A stretch of 64,000 bases of DNA from JBCAXA01 sp038534295 (lineage in GTDB: Bacteria; Pseudomonadota; Gammaproteobacteria; Steroidobacterales; Woeseiaceae): NCBI GenBank assembly GCA_038534295.1, contig JBCAXA010000005.1:1-64000 (forward strand), written 5' to 3'. Position 1 is the first letter of the stretch. The number at the start of each line of letters is the position of its first letter. Positions 1 through 7,820 of the stretch are shown here, in pieces. The notes beneath the pieces are model-generated. The model saw only the letters and a program-made list of their open reading frames with translations. It was not told the origin of the DNA and ran no database searches. Position numbers and translations under genes: made by a program.

Positions 1-185
1 GTGATCCCACGCGCCTTCTCCTCCGGCGCGTTGTCAATCTGATCGTACGCACGAACCTCGCCACCGTGCTTCTCCGCCATGCACTTCGTCAGCGCTGCCG
101 TCAACGTCGTCTTGCCATGGTCAACGTGACCAATCGTCCCTACGTTCACGTGCGGCTTCGTACGCTCAAACTTCTCTTTTGCCAT
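1..185 (-). CDS. tuf: Elongation factor Tu, N-terminal part (cut by window edge)
   Basis: EF-Tu is the GTPase that delivers aminoacyl-tRNA to the ribosome. The first ~61 residues are visible, reading leftwards from an ATG at 183-185. They begin MAKEKFERTKPHVNVGTIGH, followed by the P-loop GHVDHGKTTL, then NAPEEKARGI leading into switch I. This matches the family start exactly. Its ATG lies 185 bases downstream of tRNA-Thr on the same strand, the classic tufB-operon arrangement. The rest of the gene lies outside the window, so completeness cannot be judged. Confidence 0.97.
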   Translation of the reverse strand, partial: MAKEKFERTKPHVNVGTIGHVDHGKTTLTAALTKCMAEKHGGEVRAYDQIDNAPEEKARGI

Positions 186-369
186 GCCTTTACACCTTCT
201 GCTGTCCCCGCGCTGGGGATCACTGTGTTTTTTTGCGGGTCCCGTGTCCCGCGTTCGTTGTCGTTGTCATCCGGCCGCACTGGCGTCCGGTCTTGCTGCT
301 GGCCGCCGCGCACCCGTTAGCGGCTTCCCGGTCGGCGGCGCCGTCACTCCAGCTGCCCGCCCCATCTAA

Positions 370-445
<76 letters not shown>

Positions 446-458
446 AACTTCGCGCTCA

Positions 459-532
459 TGGAGCGGGTGATGGGAATCGAACCCACATCATCAGCTTGGA
501 AGGCTGAGGTTCTACCGTTGAACTACACCCGC
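459..532 (-). tRNA. tRNA-Gly (anticodon TCC), CCA encoded
   Basis: A 74-nt cloverleaf on the minus strand: acceptor GCGGGTG pairs with CACCCGC, with CCA encoded at 459-461. The anticodon loop CTTCCAA gives TCC and the T loop is GGTTCGATTCC. It is 13 bases upstream of tRNA-Thr, consistent with a shared precursor. Confidence 0.97.
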
Positions 533-607
533 CTTTCCGGTCGTGATACTTATATATATGTACCCTTACAGCTTCGCTCTAAGCGGCGAGACGTAAGCGG
601 GGCCGAT

Positions 608-650
608 AAAAAAACCCGTTCCGCTGCTCACCGGCAGCAAAAAGGGTTTG
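608..650 (-). terminator. Terminator-like hairpin between tRNA-Tyr and tRNA-Gly
   Basis: On the minus strand the outer stem AAACCC/GGGTTT encloses an inner stem GCTGC/GCAGC and is followed by a run of seven T. That is the shape of an intrinsic terminator. It sits inside what would otherwise be one tRNA-tuf transcript, so it may act as a partial terminator or an RNA-processing hairpin. Activity is inferred only from shape. Confidence 0.6.
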
Positions 651-681
651 TTGACTTCCGACTTACACTCCGCCATTTTTC

Positions 682-766
682 TGGTGGAGGGGGTAGGATT
701 CGAACCTACGTAGGCATAGCCAGCAGATTTACAGTCTGCCCTCGTTGACCGCTTGAGTACCCCTCC
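682..766 (-). tRNA. tRNA-Tyr (anticodon GTA), CCA encoded
   Basis: An 85-nt class II tRNA with a long variable arm. Acceptor GGAGGGG pairs with CCCCTCC, CCA is encoded at 682-684, the anticodon loop CTGTAAA gives GTA and the T arm carries GGTTCGAATCC. It is the promoter-proximal gene of the tRNA/tuf cluster. Confidence 0.97.
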
Positions 767-784
767 AGCGGACGCAAGCCGAGT

Positions 785-813
785 ATTGTCTAATCGACCC
801 GGCTAGGTGTCAA
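785..813 (-). promoter_or_regulatory. Sigma-70 type promoter of the tRNA-Tyr/Gly/Thr-tuf cluster
   Basis: On the minus strand a perfect -35 hexamer TTGACA (808-813) is followed after 17 bases by GACAAT (785-790), which matches 4 of 6 positions of TATAAT. The -10 lies 18 bases upstream of the tRNA-Tyr 5' end. Position, spacing and the strong -35 support a housekeeping promoter. Confidence 0.75.
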
Positions 814-838
814 CTCGCGCCGACGAATTCCAACCCGT

Positions 839-1384
839 CTAATCGGCCGCATTTTCACGGTAGCACCAGTGCCATGGTTCGAAGATGAAGCCCTGCGTAT
901 TGCCGCGTGGGTAGCTCATTGAAAATCCAGCACTTTCGGCATTTTTTGCCAGCCAGGCGAAGGCGTCCGAGGCTTCGAATTCCTCGGTCAGAGGCCGTGA
1001 TCCGGGCGCCGCAATGTCGATCGCGCGGCCGGTATGGTGTTCGCTGAAGCCTGGGGCCGCGACGACGCGCAAAACTTCGTCGATCGACTCGCCGCTAGCC
1101 AGCTTGCGACGGATCAAATCGGCCTGGTAATCGACGCTGCGAAAGCCGCTGACGAGCAGCAGGCGGACGCCGTCGCCGGCCGCTTGCTGAACCATGTGGA
1201 GCCAGGCGGCAAGCGCTGCCGGGGTCAGGCGTTGCGGCAGGCCGAGAAAACTGACGCCGGCATCTGCGAGATCGGTCGCTTCCGTGAATTTCGGTCTGAC
1301 CGGGTCGCGACCGTAGCCGGTGGGTATGCCGAGCTCGGCGTGCAAGCAGCTGAGACGGTCTTCGATGTGCGTCGTATCATCCAT
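839..1384 (-). CDS. M15-family D,D-carboxypeptidase (VanY/DacY-like)
   Basis: Predicted zinc D-alanyl-D-alanine carboxypeptidase of family M15, which trims peptidoglycan stem peptides. Visible motifs are SGFRS, then SEHHTGRAIDI carrying the SxHxxGxxxD zinc-ligand pattern, and near the C-terminus EPWHWCY with the third histidine. The start used (MDDTTHIEDR) gives 181 aa and avoids abutting the divergent cmoA start. An upstream in-frame ATG at 1438 would add 18 residues of unremarkable sequence. No signal peptide is visible, so the protein may be cytoplasmic or recycling-related, which is a little unusual for the family. It is transcribed away from cmoA. Confidence 0.85.
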   Translation of the reverse strand: MDDTTHIEDRLSCLHAELGIPTGYGRDPVRPKFTEATDLADAGVSFLGLPQRLTPAALAAWLHMVQQAAGDGVRLLLVSGFRSVDYQADLIRRKLASGESIDEVLRVVAAPGFSEHHTGRAIDIAAPGSRPLTEEFEASDAFAWLAKNAESAGFSMSYPRGNTQGFIFEPWHWCYRENAAD

Positions 1385-1443
1385 CGCGAGGTTCGTATGT
1401 TGCGGCCGTGCATTGTAATTCAAGCGGCCCTTGGCCATTAGTC

Positions 1444-2169
1444 ATGAAAAAAGACACGCTGTTCGCAACGGCGGCGACGCCCGATCGGCCATTCGAGTTC
1501 AATCAGGCTGTCGTCGACGTATTCGCCGACATGATCGACCGCTCGGTGCCGATTTACCGGCAGACGCTGGAGATGGTCGGTTGGCTCGGTAATCGGGTCG
1601 TCAGCGATTCGACACGCGTTTATGACCTCGGCTGCTCGGAGGGGGCAGCGCTGCTTGCGGCGCGCAGCCACGTCAACGCGAACAACGTCACCTTGGTCGG
1701 CGTCGACAGTTCCGCCGCGATGTTGGCGAGTGCCCGCCGGCACGTCGATGCAGCCGGCGCAGGGCCTGCCGTCGAATTGGTCGATGGCGACATCGCAGAC
1801 GTTGACGTCAGCCACGCATCGCTAGTGATCCTCAATTTCACGCTGCAGTTCGTGACGCCGCCGCGACGCGATGCCTTGCTTCGGCGTATCCGGGATGGTC
1901 TTTTGCCAGGAGGGGCGCTCCTTCTATCGGAAAAAATTCACGCGTCCGCGCCGCAAGTCGATGCGGTACTGATCGAACGCCACGAAGACTTTAAGCGCCG
2001 CAACGCCTACTCGGAATTGGAAATCGCCCGCAAGCGGGCCTCGCTCGACAACGTAATGATCCCCGATACACCGGCCGAACTCACCGCGCGGCTCGATAGG
2101 GCCGGCTTCGGCGCACACGGGGTTTGGCTGCAAGAGCACAATTTTCTGTCGATGCTTGCATTTCGATGA
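1444..2169 (+). CDS. cmoA: Carboxy-S-adenosyl-L-methionine synthase
   Basis: CmoA converts SAM and prephenate into carboxy-SAM, the donor used by CmoB to make cmo5U34 in tRNA. The 241-aa protein aligns from memory along its length with E. coli CmoA: start MKKDTLF, SAM motif VYDLGCSEGAA, the acidic VGVDSS strand, VILNFTLQFV, PGGALLLSEK and DFKRRNAYSELEI. The ATG at 1444 fits the family start; an ATG at 1408 in frame would add 12 unrelated residues. Its stop overlaps the cmoB start (ATGA), so the two are translationally coupled. Confidence 0.96.
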   Translation: MKKDTLFATAATPDRPFEFNQAVVDVFADMIDRSVPIYRQTLEMVGWLGNRVVSDSTRVYDLGCSEGAALLAARSHVNANNVTLVGVDSSAAMLASARRHVDAAGAGPAVELVDGDIADVDVSHASLVILNFTLQFVTPPRRDALLRRIRDGLLPGGALLLSEKIHASAPQVDAVLIERHEDFKRRNAYSELEIARKRASLDNVMIPDTPAELTARLDRAGFGAHGVWLQEHNFLSMLAFR

Positions 2170-3128
2170 CCCTCGAGTGGATGGGCCCTGCCCTTCAAGG
2201 GGCGATCAAACGCGATCAACGTGAGGCCGCGAGCGATCAACTCGTACGTGCCGCACAACAGAGCATGCGGTGGCGGCATGGGCGACTCAACGAGTGGATG
2301 ACGGTCATCGACGCACTGCCGCGAGGACTCGGACGGGCCGAGCTCAATGCCGGCGCGGTGCGTATTCAAGCTGATATCGACGCTGCAGCGATCGAAGCGG
2401 TTGCTCGCGAGCTGGTGCCGTGGCGCAAAGGTCCGTTTGAGCTCGCTGGCCTCGCAATCGACACCGAGTGGCGCTGCGAGCTGAAGTGGGCACGGCTCGA
2501 GCCGCTGCTGACACCGCTGGACGGTCGGCATGTGCTCGATGTTGGCTGCGGTAACGGTTACTTCGCACTGCGCATGGCGCTCGCCGGCGCCGCCAGCGTG
2601 ATAGGTATCGATCCGACGGTACCGTACGTCACCCAATTTAGGCTTATCGAGCGACTCGGCCACGGCCTGCCGGTGACGGTGTTGCCGCTGGCGCTGGAGG
2701 ATCTCTCGGGCAGCCACCTGCAATTTGACGTCGCTGTCTCGGCCGGGGTGCTCTATCACCGCCGCTCGCCAATCGACCACTTGCGCGACCTAGCCGCGCT
2801 GCTCGCGCCCGGGGGCATGCTAGCGCTGGAAACGCTGATCGTGCCCGGTGACGCCTCAACCGCTCTCGTCCCGAACGGTCGATACGCGAATATGCGGAAC
2901 GTGTGGTTCGTGCCCTCGCTAGACGCCTGTTGCCGGTGGCTCGAGCGCTGCGGCTTTGTCGACGTCGCCGTCCGGGACGTCACGGCAACGACCGTCAATG
3001 AACAGCGCGCTACCGAGTGGATGCCGTTCCAATCGCTCGCTGACGCGCTCGATCCGAACGACTCATCGCTGACCATCGAAGGCCATCCAGCGCCGGTCCG
3101 CGCCTGGTTAACGGCTCGCAAACCGTAG
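2166..3128 (+). CDS. cmoB: tRNA U34 carboxymethyltransferase
   Basis: CmoB transfers the carboxymethyl group from carboxy-SAM to 5-hydroxyuridine-34 of tRNAs. The 320 aa match the usual length (about 323). Diagnostic segments are WRKGPFELAG, IDTEWRCELKW, the SAM-binding DVGCGNGYFALRM, GIDPT and the VLYHRRSP block typical of this family. The start ATG at 2166 overlaps the cmoA stop by four bases; a start at 2124 inside cmoA is open but not needed. Together the pair forms a complete cmo5U branch apart from the U34 hydroxylation step, encoded elsewhere. Confidence 0.96.
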   Translation: MTLEWMGPALQGAIKRDQREAASDQLVRAAQQSMRWRHGRLNEWMTVIDALPRGLGRAELNAGAVRIQADIDAAAIEAVARELVPWRKGPFELAGLAIDTEWRCELKWARLEPLLTPLDGRHVLDVGCGNGYFALRMALAGAASVIGIDPTVPYVTQFRLIERLGHGLPVTVLPLALEDLSGSHLQFDVAVSAGVLYHRRSPIDHLRDLAALLAPGGMLALETLIVPGDASTALVPNGRYANMRNVWFVPSLDACCRWLERCGFVDVAVRDVTATTVNEQRATEWMPFQSLADALDPNDSSLTIEGHPAPVRAWLTARKP

Positions 3129-3161
3129 CGCTGGCACCCACGAATCCAAGGGCTTACAATT

Positions 3162-3181
3162 CTTTCAGTAACGACTGAAAG
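3162..3181. promoter_or_regulatory. Perfect 8-bp dyad (CTTTCAGT-N4-ACTGAAAG), probable operator of the GbsR-type regulator
   Basis: The two 8-bp arms are exact inverted repeats separated by four bases. They lie directly after a -10-like TACAAT (3155-3160) and 16 bases before the ATG of the regulator gene. A site overlapping the likely transcription start fits autorepression by a dimeric winged-helix protein. The function is inferred from symmetry and position. Confidence 0.6.
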
Positions 3182-3197
3182 GACAGAAATTAACACC

Positions 3198-3722
3198 ATG
3201 ACGCTATCCCCCGCACTCGAGAAATACATCCTGCACTGGGGCGAAATGGGCACGCGCTGGGGCACAAATAGAACCGTCGCGCAGATTCATGCGCTGTTGT
3301 ATCTGTCGCCGCAACCTCTGACCGCCGACGACATCGTTGAAGCGCTATCGATCGCCCGCTCGAACGTCAGCACCAGTATTCGGGAGCTGCAGGCGTTCGG
3401 CCTGGTCCGAATGACGCACGTAATGGGTGATCGACGCGACTATTTCGAAGCGGTCAGCGACGTGTGGGAAATGTTCAATACCATCATGGAGCAACGGTGG
3501 CAGCGCGAAATTGCGCCGACCGTCACGATGCTGAAAAGCTGTGTCGCCGAGCTCGACGACGAACACGATGTGAACGGCGAGACAAAACAGCGCGTTCACA
3601 ATATGCTCGAATTTTTGAGCGACGCTGCCGATTGGTATGCCGAAGTACGTACGATTCCGGAACAACGCGTCAAGATGCTCATGCGGCTCGGCGCACGAGT
3701 CGCCGAGCTCACGCGGTCTTGA
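3198..3722 (+). CDS. GbsR/MarR-family transcriptional regulator
   Basis: A 174-aa winged-helix regulator of the GbsR/MarR type. The N-terminal half holds a helix-turn-helix with LTADDIVEALSIARSNVSTS and a wing around VRMTHVMGDRRDYFE; the C-terminal half is helical and probably dimerises. These proteins usually repress a neighbouring operon and their own gene. A perfect dyad lies just upstream. The 3' end overlaps the start of the downstream lipoprotein gene by 86 bases in another frame, which suggests coupled expression. The ligand is unknown. Confidence 0.85.
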   Translation: MTLSPALEKYILHWGEMGTRWGTNRTVAQIHALLYLSPQPLTADDIVEALSIARSNVSTSIRELQAFGLVRMTHVMGDRRDYFEAVSDVWEMFNTIMEQRWQREIAPTVTMLKSCVAELDDEHDVNGETKQRVHNMLEFLSDAADWYAEVRTIPEQRVKMLMRLGARVAELTRS

Positions 3723-5103
3723 GCGAGCGGCGCGCGGCGCGGCCGTTATCGCCGCAGCGCTCGTGCTTGTCAGCTGCGCCGGGTCGACGCGACCGGATCT
3801 GGTCCGTATCTACGGCATGCAGGCGGGCAACCCGGACCAACCGCCGGTTGTCATTATTCACGGCGCGCTCGGCAGCCGACTGACTGACGGCGAGAATGAC
3901 CGCGAACTCTGGCCGGGCTCGATCCGCCAAATCGCGTTCAGCAACTACCGTAATCTGCAGCTGGACATCGACCCGACAACGCTGCAGCCGAGAGTATCGA
4001 GTATGCAGGCGACGGGCGTCGCCATTCGCGCGGGCGGCGTCGACTTTTACGGCCGCATTCTGGACACGCTCGAATCCGCCGGCGGCTATACACGCAGTGA
4101 CATTGGCGAACCGGCTGTTCGCGGCGACAAGCGCTATTACCTGTTCGTATACGACTGGCGGCTAGACAATGTCGAGAACGCTCGATCGCTGCACGATTTC
4201 CTCGGGAAAATACGCCGCGACTATGGCGATGAAACGCTAAAGGTCGACGTCGTTGCCCACAGCATGGGCGGTATGATTGCCCGCTACTACGCGCGGTACG
4301 GCACCGTGGACGTCTTGGACGACAACGACTTTCCGGTTAACCGCGTTGGCGAGCAGTACATTCGGCGCATCATACTGCTCGGCACACCGAGCCTCGGCTC
4401 GGTCGGCGCGCTGCGAACGCTGATTCGTGGTTATCGGGTCGGCTTCGGCGTCATCCCGCCAGAGGTGGTGGCAACGTTTCCAAGTACGTATCAAGTGCTG
4501 CCGCACGCCATCACCAACTGGTTCGTCGACGTTGACGGTGAGCCGATCGACCGGGATCAATTTTCGGCACGACGTTTTTGGCGGCACTACGGTTTCTCCG
4601 TCTTCGACCAAGACATTCGAGAAAACATTCGCAAGCAGTTCGATGATGTGCGCGAGGCGGACGCTTACCTCGAGTTGCTAGAGCGATACTTCGGCAAGCA
4701 CATCGAGCGCGCACGGCGCTTCAGCTGGTCACTGACGGTGCCCGTACCGGACGCCGAGCTCGAGTACATTGTTTTCGGTGGCGATTGCGAACCAACGCCT
4801 GCACGAGCCGTGCTCGAAACCGACCGCGACGGCAGCACCAATCTCCGGCTGTGGCCGAAAGAAGTCAAAGATCGCCGCCCCGGGGTCGACTACGATCAGC
4901 TCATGTTTGAACCCGGCGACGGCACCGTGACCAAAGCGTCATTGCTGGCCCGCCAGTCGTCGGACCCGACAGTCGCCCGACACGAATACAGCAATTTCTT
5001 GATCGACTATCCGGTGTTTCTTTGTGAAAAGCACTCGCAGCTCACTGGTAACGTCGACTTTCAAAACAATCTGCTGCACGCGCTGCTGAGTGTGGACCGT
5101 TGA
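3637..5103 (+). CDS. Alpha/beta-hydrolase lipoprotein (LCAT/PGAP1-like acyltransferase or lipase)
   Basis: The 488-aa protein carries a hydrophobic stretch ending in the lipobox LVLVSC, so it is probably a lipoprotein. The mature part has the alpha/beta-hydrolase oxyanion strand VVIIHGALGS, the nucleophile elbow AHSMGGMIARYY and the late segment EPGDGTVTKAS with an Asp, all typical of LCAT-like lipases. The only in-frame ATG is at 3637, inside the regulator gene, and gives an n-region of about 30 residues. No closer ATG, GTG or TTG exists before the hydrophobic core. Substrate is unknown; an ester lipid is the family expectation. Confidence 0.8.
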   Translation: MPKYVRFRNNASRCSCGSAHESPSSRGLERAARGAAVIAAALVLVSCAGSTRPDLVRIYGMQAGNPDQPPVVIIHGALGSRLTDGENDRELWPGSIRQIAFSNYRNLQLDIDPTTLQPRVSSMQATGVAIRAGGVDFYGRILDTLESAGGYTRSDIGEPAVRGDKRYYLFVYDWRLDNVENARSLHDFLGKIRRDYGDETLKVDVVAHSMGGMIARYYARYGTVDVLDDNDFPVNRVGEQYIRRIILLGTPSLGSVGALRTLIRGYRVGFGVIPPEVVATFPSTYQVLPHAITNWFVDVDGEPIDRDQFSARRFWRHYGFSVFDQDIRENIRKQFDDVREADAYLELLERYFGKHIERARRFSWSLTVPVPDAELEYIVFGGDCEPTPARAVLETDRDGSTNLRLWPKEVKDRRPGVDYDQLMFEPGDGTVTKASLLARQSSDPTVARHEYSNFLIDYPVFLCEKHSQLTGNVDFQNNLLHALLSVDR

Positions 5104-5215
5104 TCGTCAAGCCTACTCGGGATGCGAACAAGCAATGTGAGCTACCGCGGTTGCTGCGAATGAGACAATCGCATCGCAGCCGCCACTCTCCTTAATAGCC
5201 TAGGAGGAAATACTG

Positions 5216-5815
5216 ATGGCGACATTACTTGCGCACCATTCGATCTTGACGCAGTCGCTTATGCTGTCGTGTGTGTTGATGTCGATGAACTCACTTGCGG
5301 ATACCACCGCAACGGATGGTGAGGAACGTAACAAAGCGCTCGCTCGCGATTTCTATACAGACCTCTGGTTTAACGCGAACACTGATCGCTACGAAGACTA
5401 CGTGGCGGACACATACGTCATTCACGACATCGGCGACGACAAAGGCGTAACGGAACCGGCAATTGCTCAAAAAGAGATTGCCGATTTTTTTTGGGCGAAC
5501 GGCGACATGTCTGGTGAGATCGACTATCAGATCGCTGACGGTGATCTTGTTGCCACACGATGGACGTGGCAGTTTGAGCCGACCTCTTTCCTCGGCCGCA
5601 TCCTAAAGGGACGAGATGACCTTCCCATCATCAACGTCTTTCGGTTCGAAGACGGGAAGATTGTGGAAATATGGAACCACCGGCACGACATCGACACAGG
5701 CATGCCGCTTCGGTTCACGGCGAAGGGGTTTATCTATGGAATCCTCGTGTCGATCGTTCCCTTAGCGTGGGCTTTTTCACTGAAGCGTCGACTCAAGAAG
5801 ATACAAACTGCGTGA
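5216..5815 (+). CDS. SnoaL-like (NTF2-fold) exported protein with C-terminal membrane segment
   Basis: A 199-aa protein starting after a good Shine-Dalgarno (AGGAGGAAA). Residues 1-29 look like a signal peptide or anchor. Residues ~35-160 read like SnoaL/ester-cyclase domains: LARDFYTDLW, YVADTYVIHD, VATRWTWQFEPT and FRFEDGKIVEIWNHRHD. A hydrophobic helix (GILVSIVPLAWAF) followed by KRRLKK ends the protein, suggesting a membrane tether. The active-site acid/base and the substrate cannot be assigned. Confidence 0.75.
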   Translation: MATLLAHHSILTQSLMLSCVLMSMNSLADTTATDGEERNKALARDFYTDLWFNANTDRYEDYVADTYVIHDIGDDKGVTEPAIAQKEIADFFWANGDMSGEIDYQIADGDLVATRWTWQFEPTSFLGRILKGRDDLPIINVFRFEDGKIVEIWNHRHDIDTGMPLRFTAKGFIYGILVSIVPLAWAFSLKRRLKKIQTA

Positions 5816-5835
5816 CGCACGTGGACTATTGACGT

Positions 5836-5856
5836 CGATCGGCCGAAATCCGATCG
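5836..5856. repeat. Inverted repeat CGATCGG-N7-CCGATCG
   Basis: Seven-base perfect arms separated by seven bases, about 20 bases after the SnoaL-like gene and about 120 bases before the next start. No T-run follows, so it is either a weak hairpin or a protein-binding site. I cannot assign a function. Confidence 0.35.
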
Positions 5857-5973
5857 TAACGTGCCATTCGCTATACTGACGACGCCCAACGCGCAAGGCG
5901 CTCCAAAAGCTCGCGCCTTTCGCGCCAACAGCAACGGTTTCTTAAACCTTATTTTGATGCGAGTCTCGGCACC

Positions 5974-6195
5974 ATGACTGACACCAGCGATTTCCACTTT
6001 CAAAGTTACACCGAATGGCGCCAAGCGCTGACCGAGCGTTGCGGCATCAACCTGACACCAGACTATGCACGCTCGCGGATCTCTGCACTCCAAGACCCAA
6101 AGAATCCCTCAACGAAGGAATTCACCGCCACGTACGGCCAAGCCTATCTTCAGCAGGTCATTCAATGGTTCGAACAAGCCGAACGAGACCGATAA
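5974..6195 (+). CDS. Small hypothetical protein (73 aa)
   Basis: Unrecognised small, soluble, helical-looking protein: FHFQSYTEWRQALTERCGI, then DYARSRISALQDPKNPST and a C-terminal helix QAYLQQVIQWFEQAE. There is no signal peptide or membrane segment. It stands alone in its orientation with about 150 bases upstream and 305 downstream. The residue composition looks like a real protein rather than a shadow, but there is no family match I can name. Confidence 0.6.
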   Translation: MTDTSDFHFQSYTEWRQALTERCGINLTPDYARSRISALQDPKNPSTKEFTATYGQAYLQQVIQWFEQAERDR

Positions 6196-6500
6196 GCGAT
6201 AAACCTGCTCCGGTATGGGTGGCGGCAAAGTAATCGCCACCAAGGGCGCTCGTCCGAGCGATGACTACGTTGAGCCCTGCTGCCTCGCGCTTTGAAGGCT
6301 TTGCGGCTGCAATCTCCGTGTAACCGCTACGTTAGATCCGCGTTGGTCGCGACCGAATAGTCGTCCGAGTTCGTAGCCGAGCCGCAGACTGAGTTCACGA
6401 GAATGTCGACGCAACGCCGATCGACTATAGTGAAGAGCGTATCTCGGCACGTTGAGCCCGAATGTAGTCGTCAATTCACCAGGCAAGGAGGATCACAACA
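6196..6500. other. Intergenic region, no gene seen
   Basis: About 300 bases without a convincing ORF. It begins with two short hairpins, GGTGGCG/CGCCACC (about 6221-6244) and CGCTCG/CGAGCG, that could end the upstream transcript although no T-run follows. It ends with the Shine-Dalgarno AAGGAGG of the next gene. No clear promoter hexamers were recognised. Confidence 0.5.
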
Positions 6501-7556
6501 ATGAATATAATGTTCAGTCTGCCTGACAAATTTGCGCGCCTTTCAGTTCTCGCCACCAGAGCGATTAGCGTCTTTCTATTCGCGTTCGTGCTCGCGAGCT
6601 GTGGATCGCCCGATGGAGGGGACACGAACGATTCGCCTGCCCAAGAAATCGCTTCTAACGTGGATCGACAGAAGGTCGAGGAAGCGTATGCCAAATACTG
6701 GCCAGACTGCGAGAAGCACCTGGCTGATCAATCGGGTGAGAATCGCAGAGGTGGCAGCCGCGAGATGCATAGCTGCAGCAGACTAATGCAGGAATTGGGT
6801 AAGTTAGGCGCGGCGGACGACGCCTACGACGTCTTCGAAAAAGCGTGCGGCGGCGATCCTTACTGGGCAAAGCTCCAGTGCTACTCAGGCGAAATCATGA
6901 GCAGCCTAAACGCCGAAAAAATCGATCAGGCAACGCGTACGCAACTCGTGCGCACATCACGCTCGAAGTGCAGCAGCGACGACATGATTGCGTGTCGCAA
7001 CTTGGGTTACTACATCGGCGCGTACGACAAACCGGCCGCGTTGGACTCCTGGGAAAAGGGTTGTGACTTGGGCGATGTGGTCAGCTGTAACGCACGCATA
7101 ATTCATTACGATTATTGGGAGAATGAGCCCGACGTTATCGAGTCTTTGGAAGTCGTCTCGACGCTGTTGGAACGCAACGTCTTTGTAGCGGCCGGCGACG
7201 TGACGATATTGAATTTCGAGGTCAATGACCGCAGAAGCCGGCTGCGACTTCATGTCTTAGCCCAAAATCCGGTCCCCTTAGATATCCTGTTTTCATCAGG
7301 CAAGGTGTCGGAGGTCGAATATCAAACAGCCGCTGCACTGCAGGGCGTCGTTGATGTTGCCAATTTACTGGGCGGAACGAGAGGCAAGTCGGTGTTCGAT
7401 GATGAATGGGCGATCGAGGGCATGGTCATTGAGTTTGAGTCGCCGGTTCGTCGGCTGCGCAAGGGTACGCACTCGGTCATTCTTGACAACACGCAGGCAT
7501 TTACGCCGACCCGTGGCGATGCCGTCATAACTGTGGCGGTTCAAGTACTCGAGTAA
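6501..7556 (+). CDS. Hypothetical lipoprotein, Cys-rich with Sel1/TPR-like segments
   Basis: 351 aa, preceded by AAGGAGG nine bases before the ATG. The signal peptide ends in the lipobox FVLASC at residues ~30-36, so it should be lipidated. The next ~180 residues contain paired cysteines in repeat-like phrases (AYDVFEKACGGD, AALDSWEKGCDLGD, VSCNARIIHY) that resemble Sel1-type TPR units. The C-terminal ~120 residues look beta-rich. Family unknown; a periplasmic protein-protein interaction role is only an inference from the repeats. Confidence 0.7.
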   Translation: MNIMFSLPDKFARLSVLATRAISVFLFAFVLASCGSPDGGDTNDSPAQEIASNVDRQKVEEAYAKYWPDCEKHLADQSGENRRGGSREMHSCSRLMQELGKLGAADDAYDVFEKACGGDPYWAKLQCYSGEIMSSLNAEKIDQATRTQLVRTSRSKCSSDDMIACRNLGYYIGAYDKPAALDSWEKGCDLGDVVSCNARIIHYDYWENEPDVIESLEVVSTLLERNVFVAAGDVTILNFEVNDRRSRLRLHVLAQNPVPLDILFSSGKVSEVEYQTAAALQGVVDVANLLGGTRGKSVFDDEWAIEGMVIEFESPVRRLRKGTHSVILDNTQAFTPTRGDAVITVAVQVLE

Positions 7557-7820
7557 ACCAGAGCAAACTCGATCGCTGAAGAACCGACCTGCCGATAACC
7601 AGAGGAGGCGCCGAGTCCCGACCGGAGTTGGCGGATCGTGTGCAATGGTGCGCGGGCTCCGGATTATGCGGGGAATCCTGAGCTTCGCCGCACGAATTCG
7701 AAATGAACATTCAACGGCTTATGCACCGCAACAGCGATTGGTGGCGAATTCGTTTTCGCGTGCTTCGGCGAGAGGTACAATTTTCGGATTAGAAGGATTC
7801 ACGTAAGACGGAGTGCAGCG

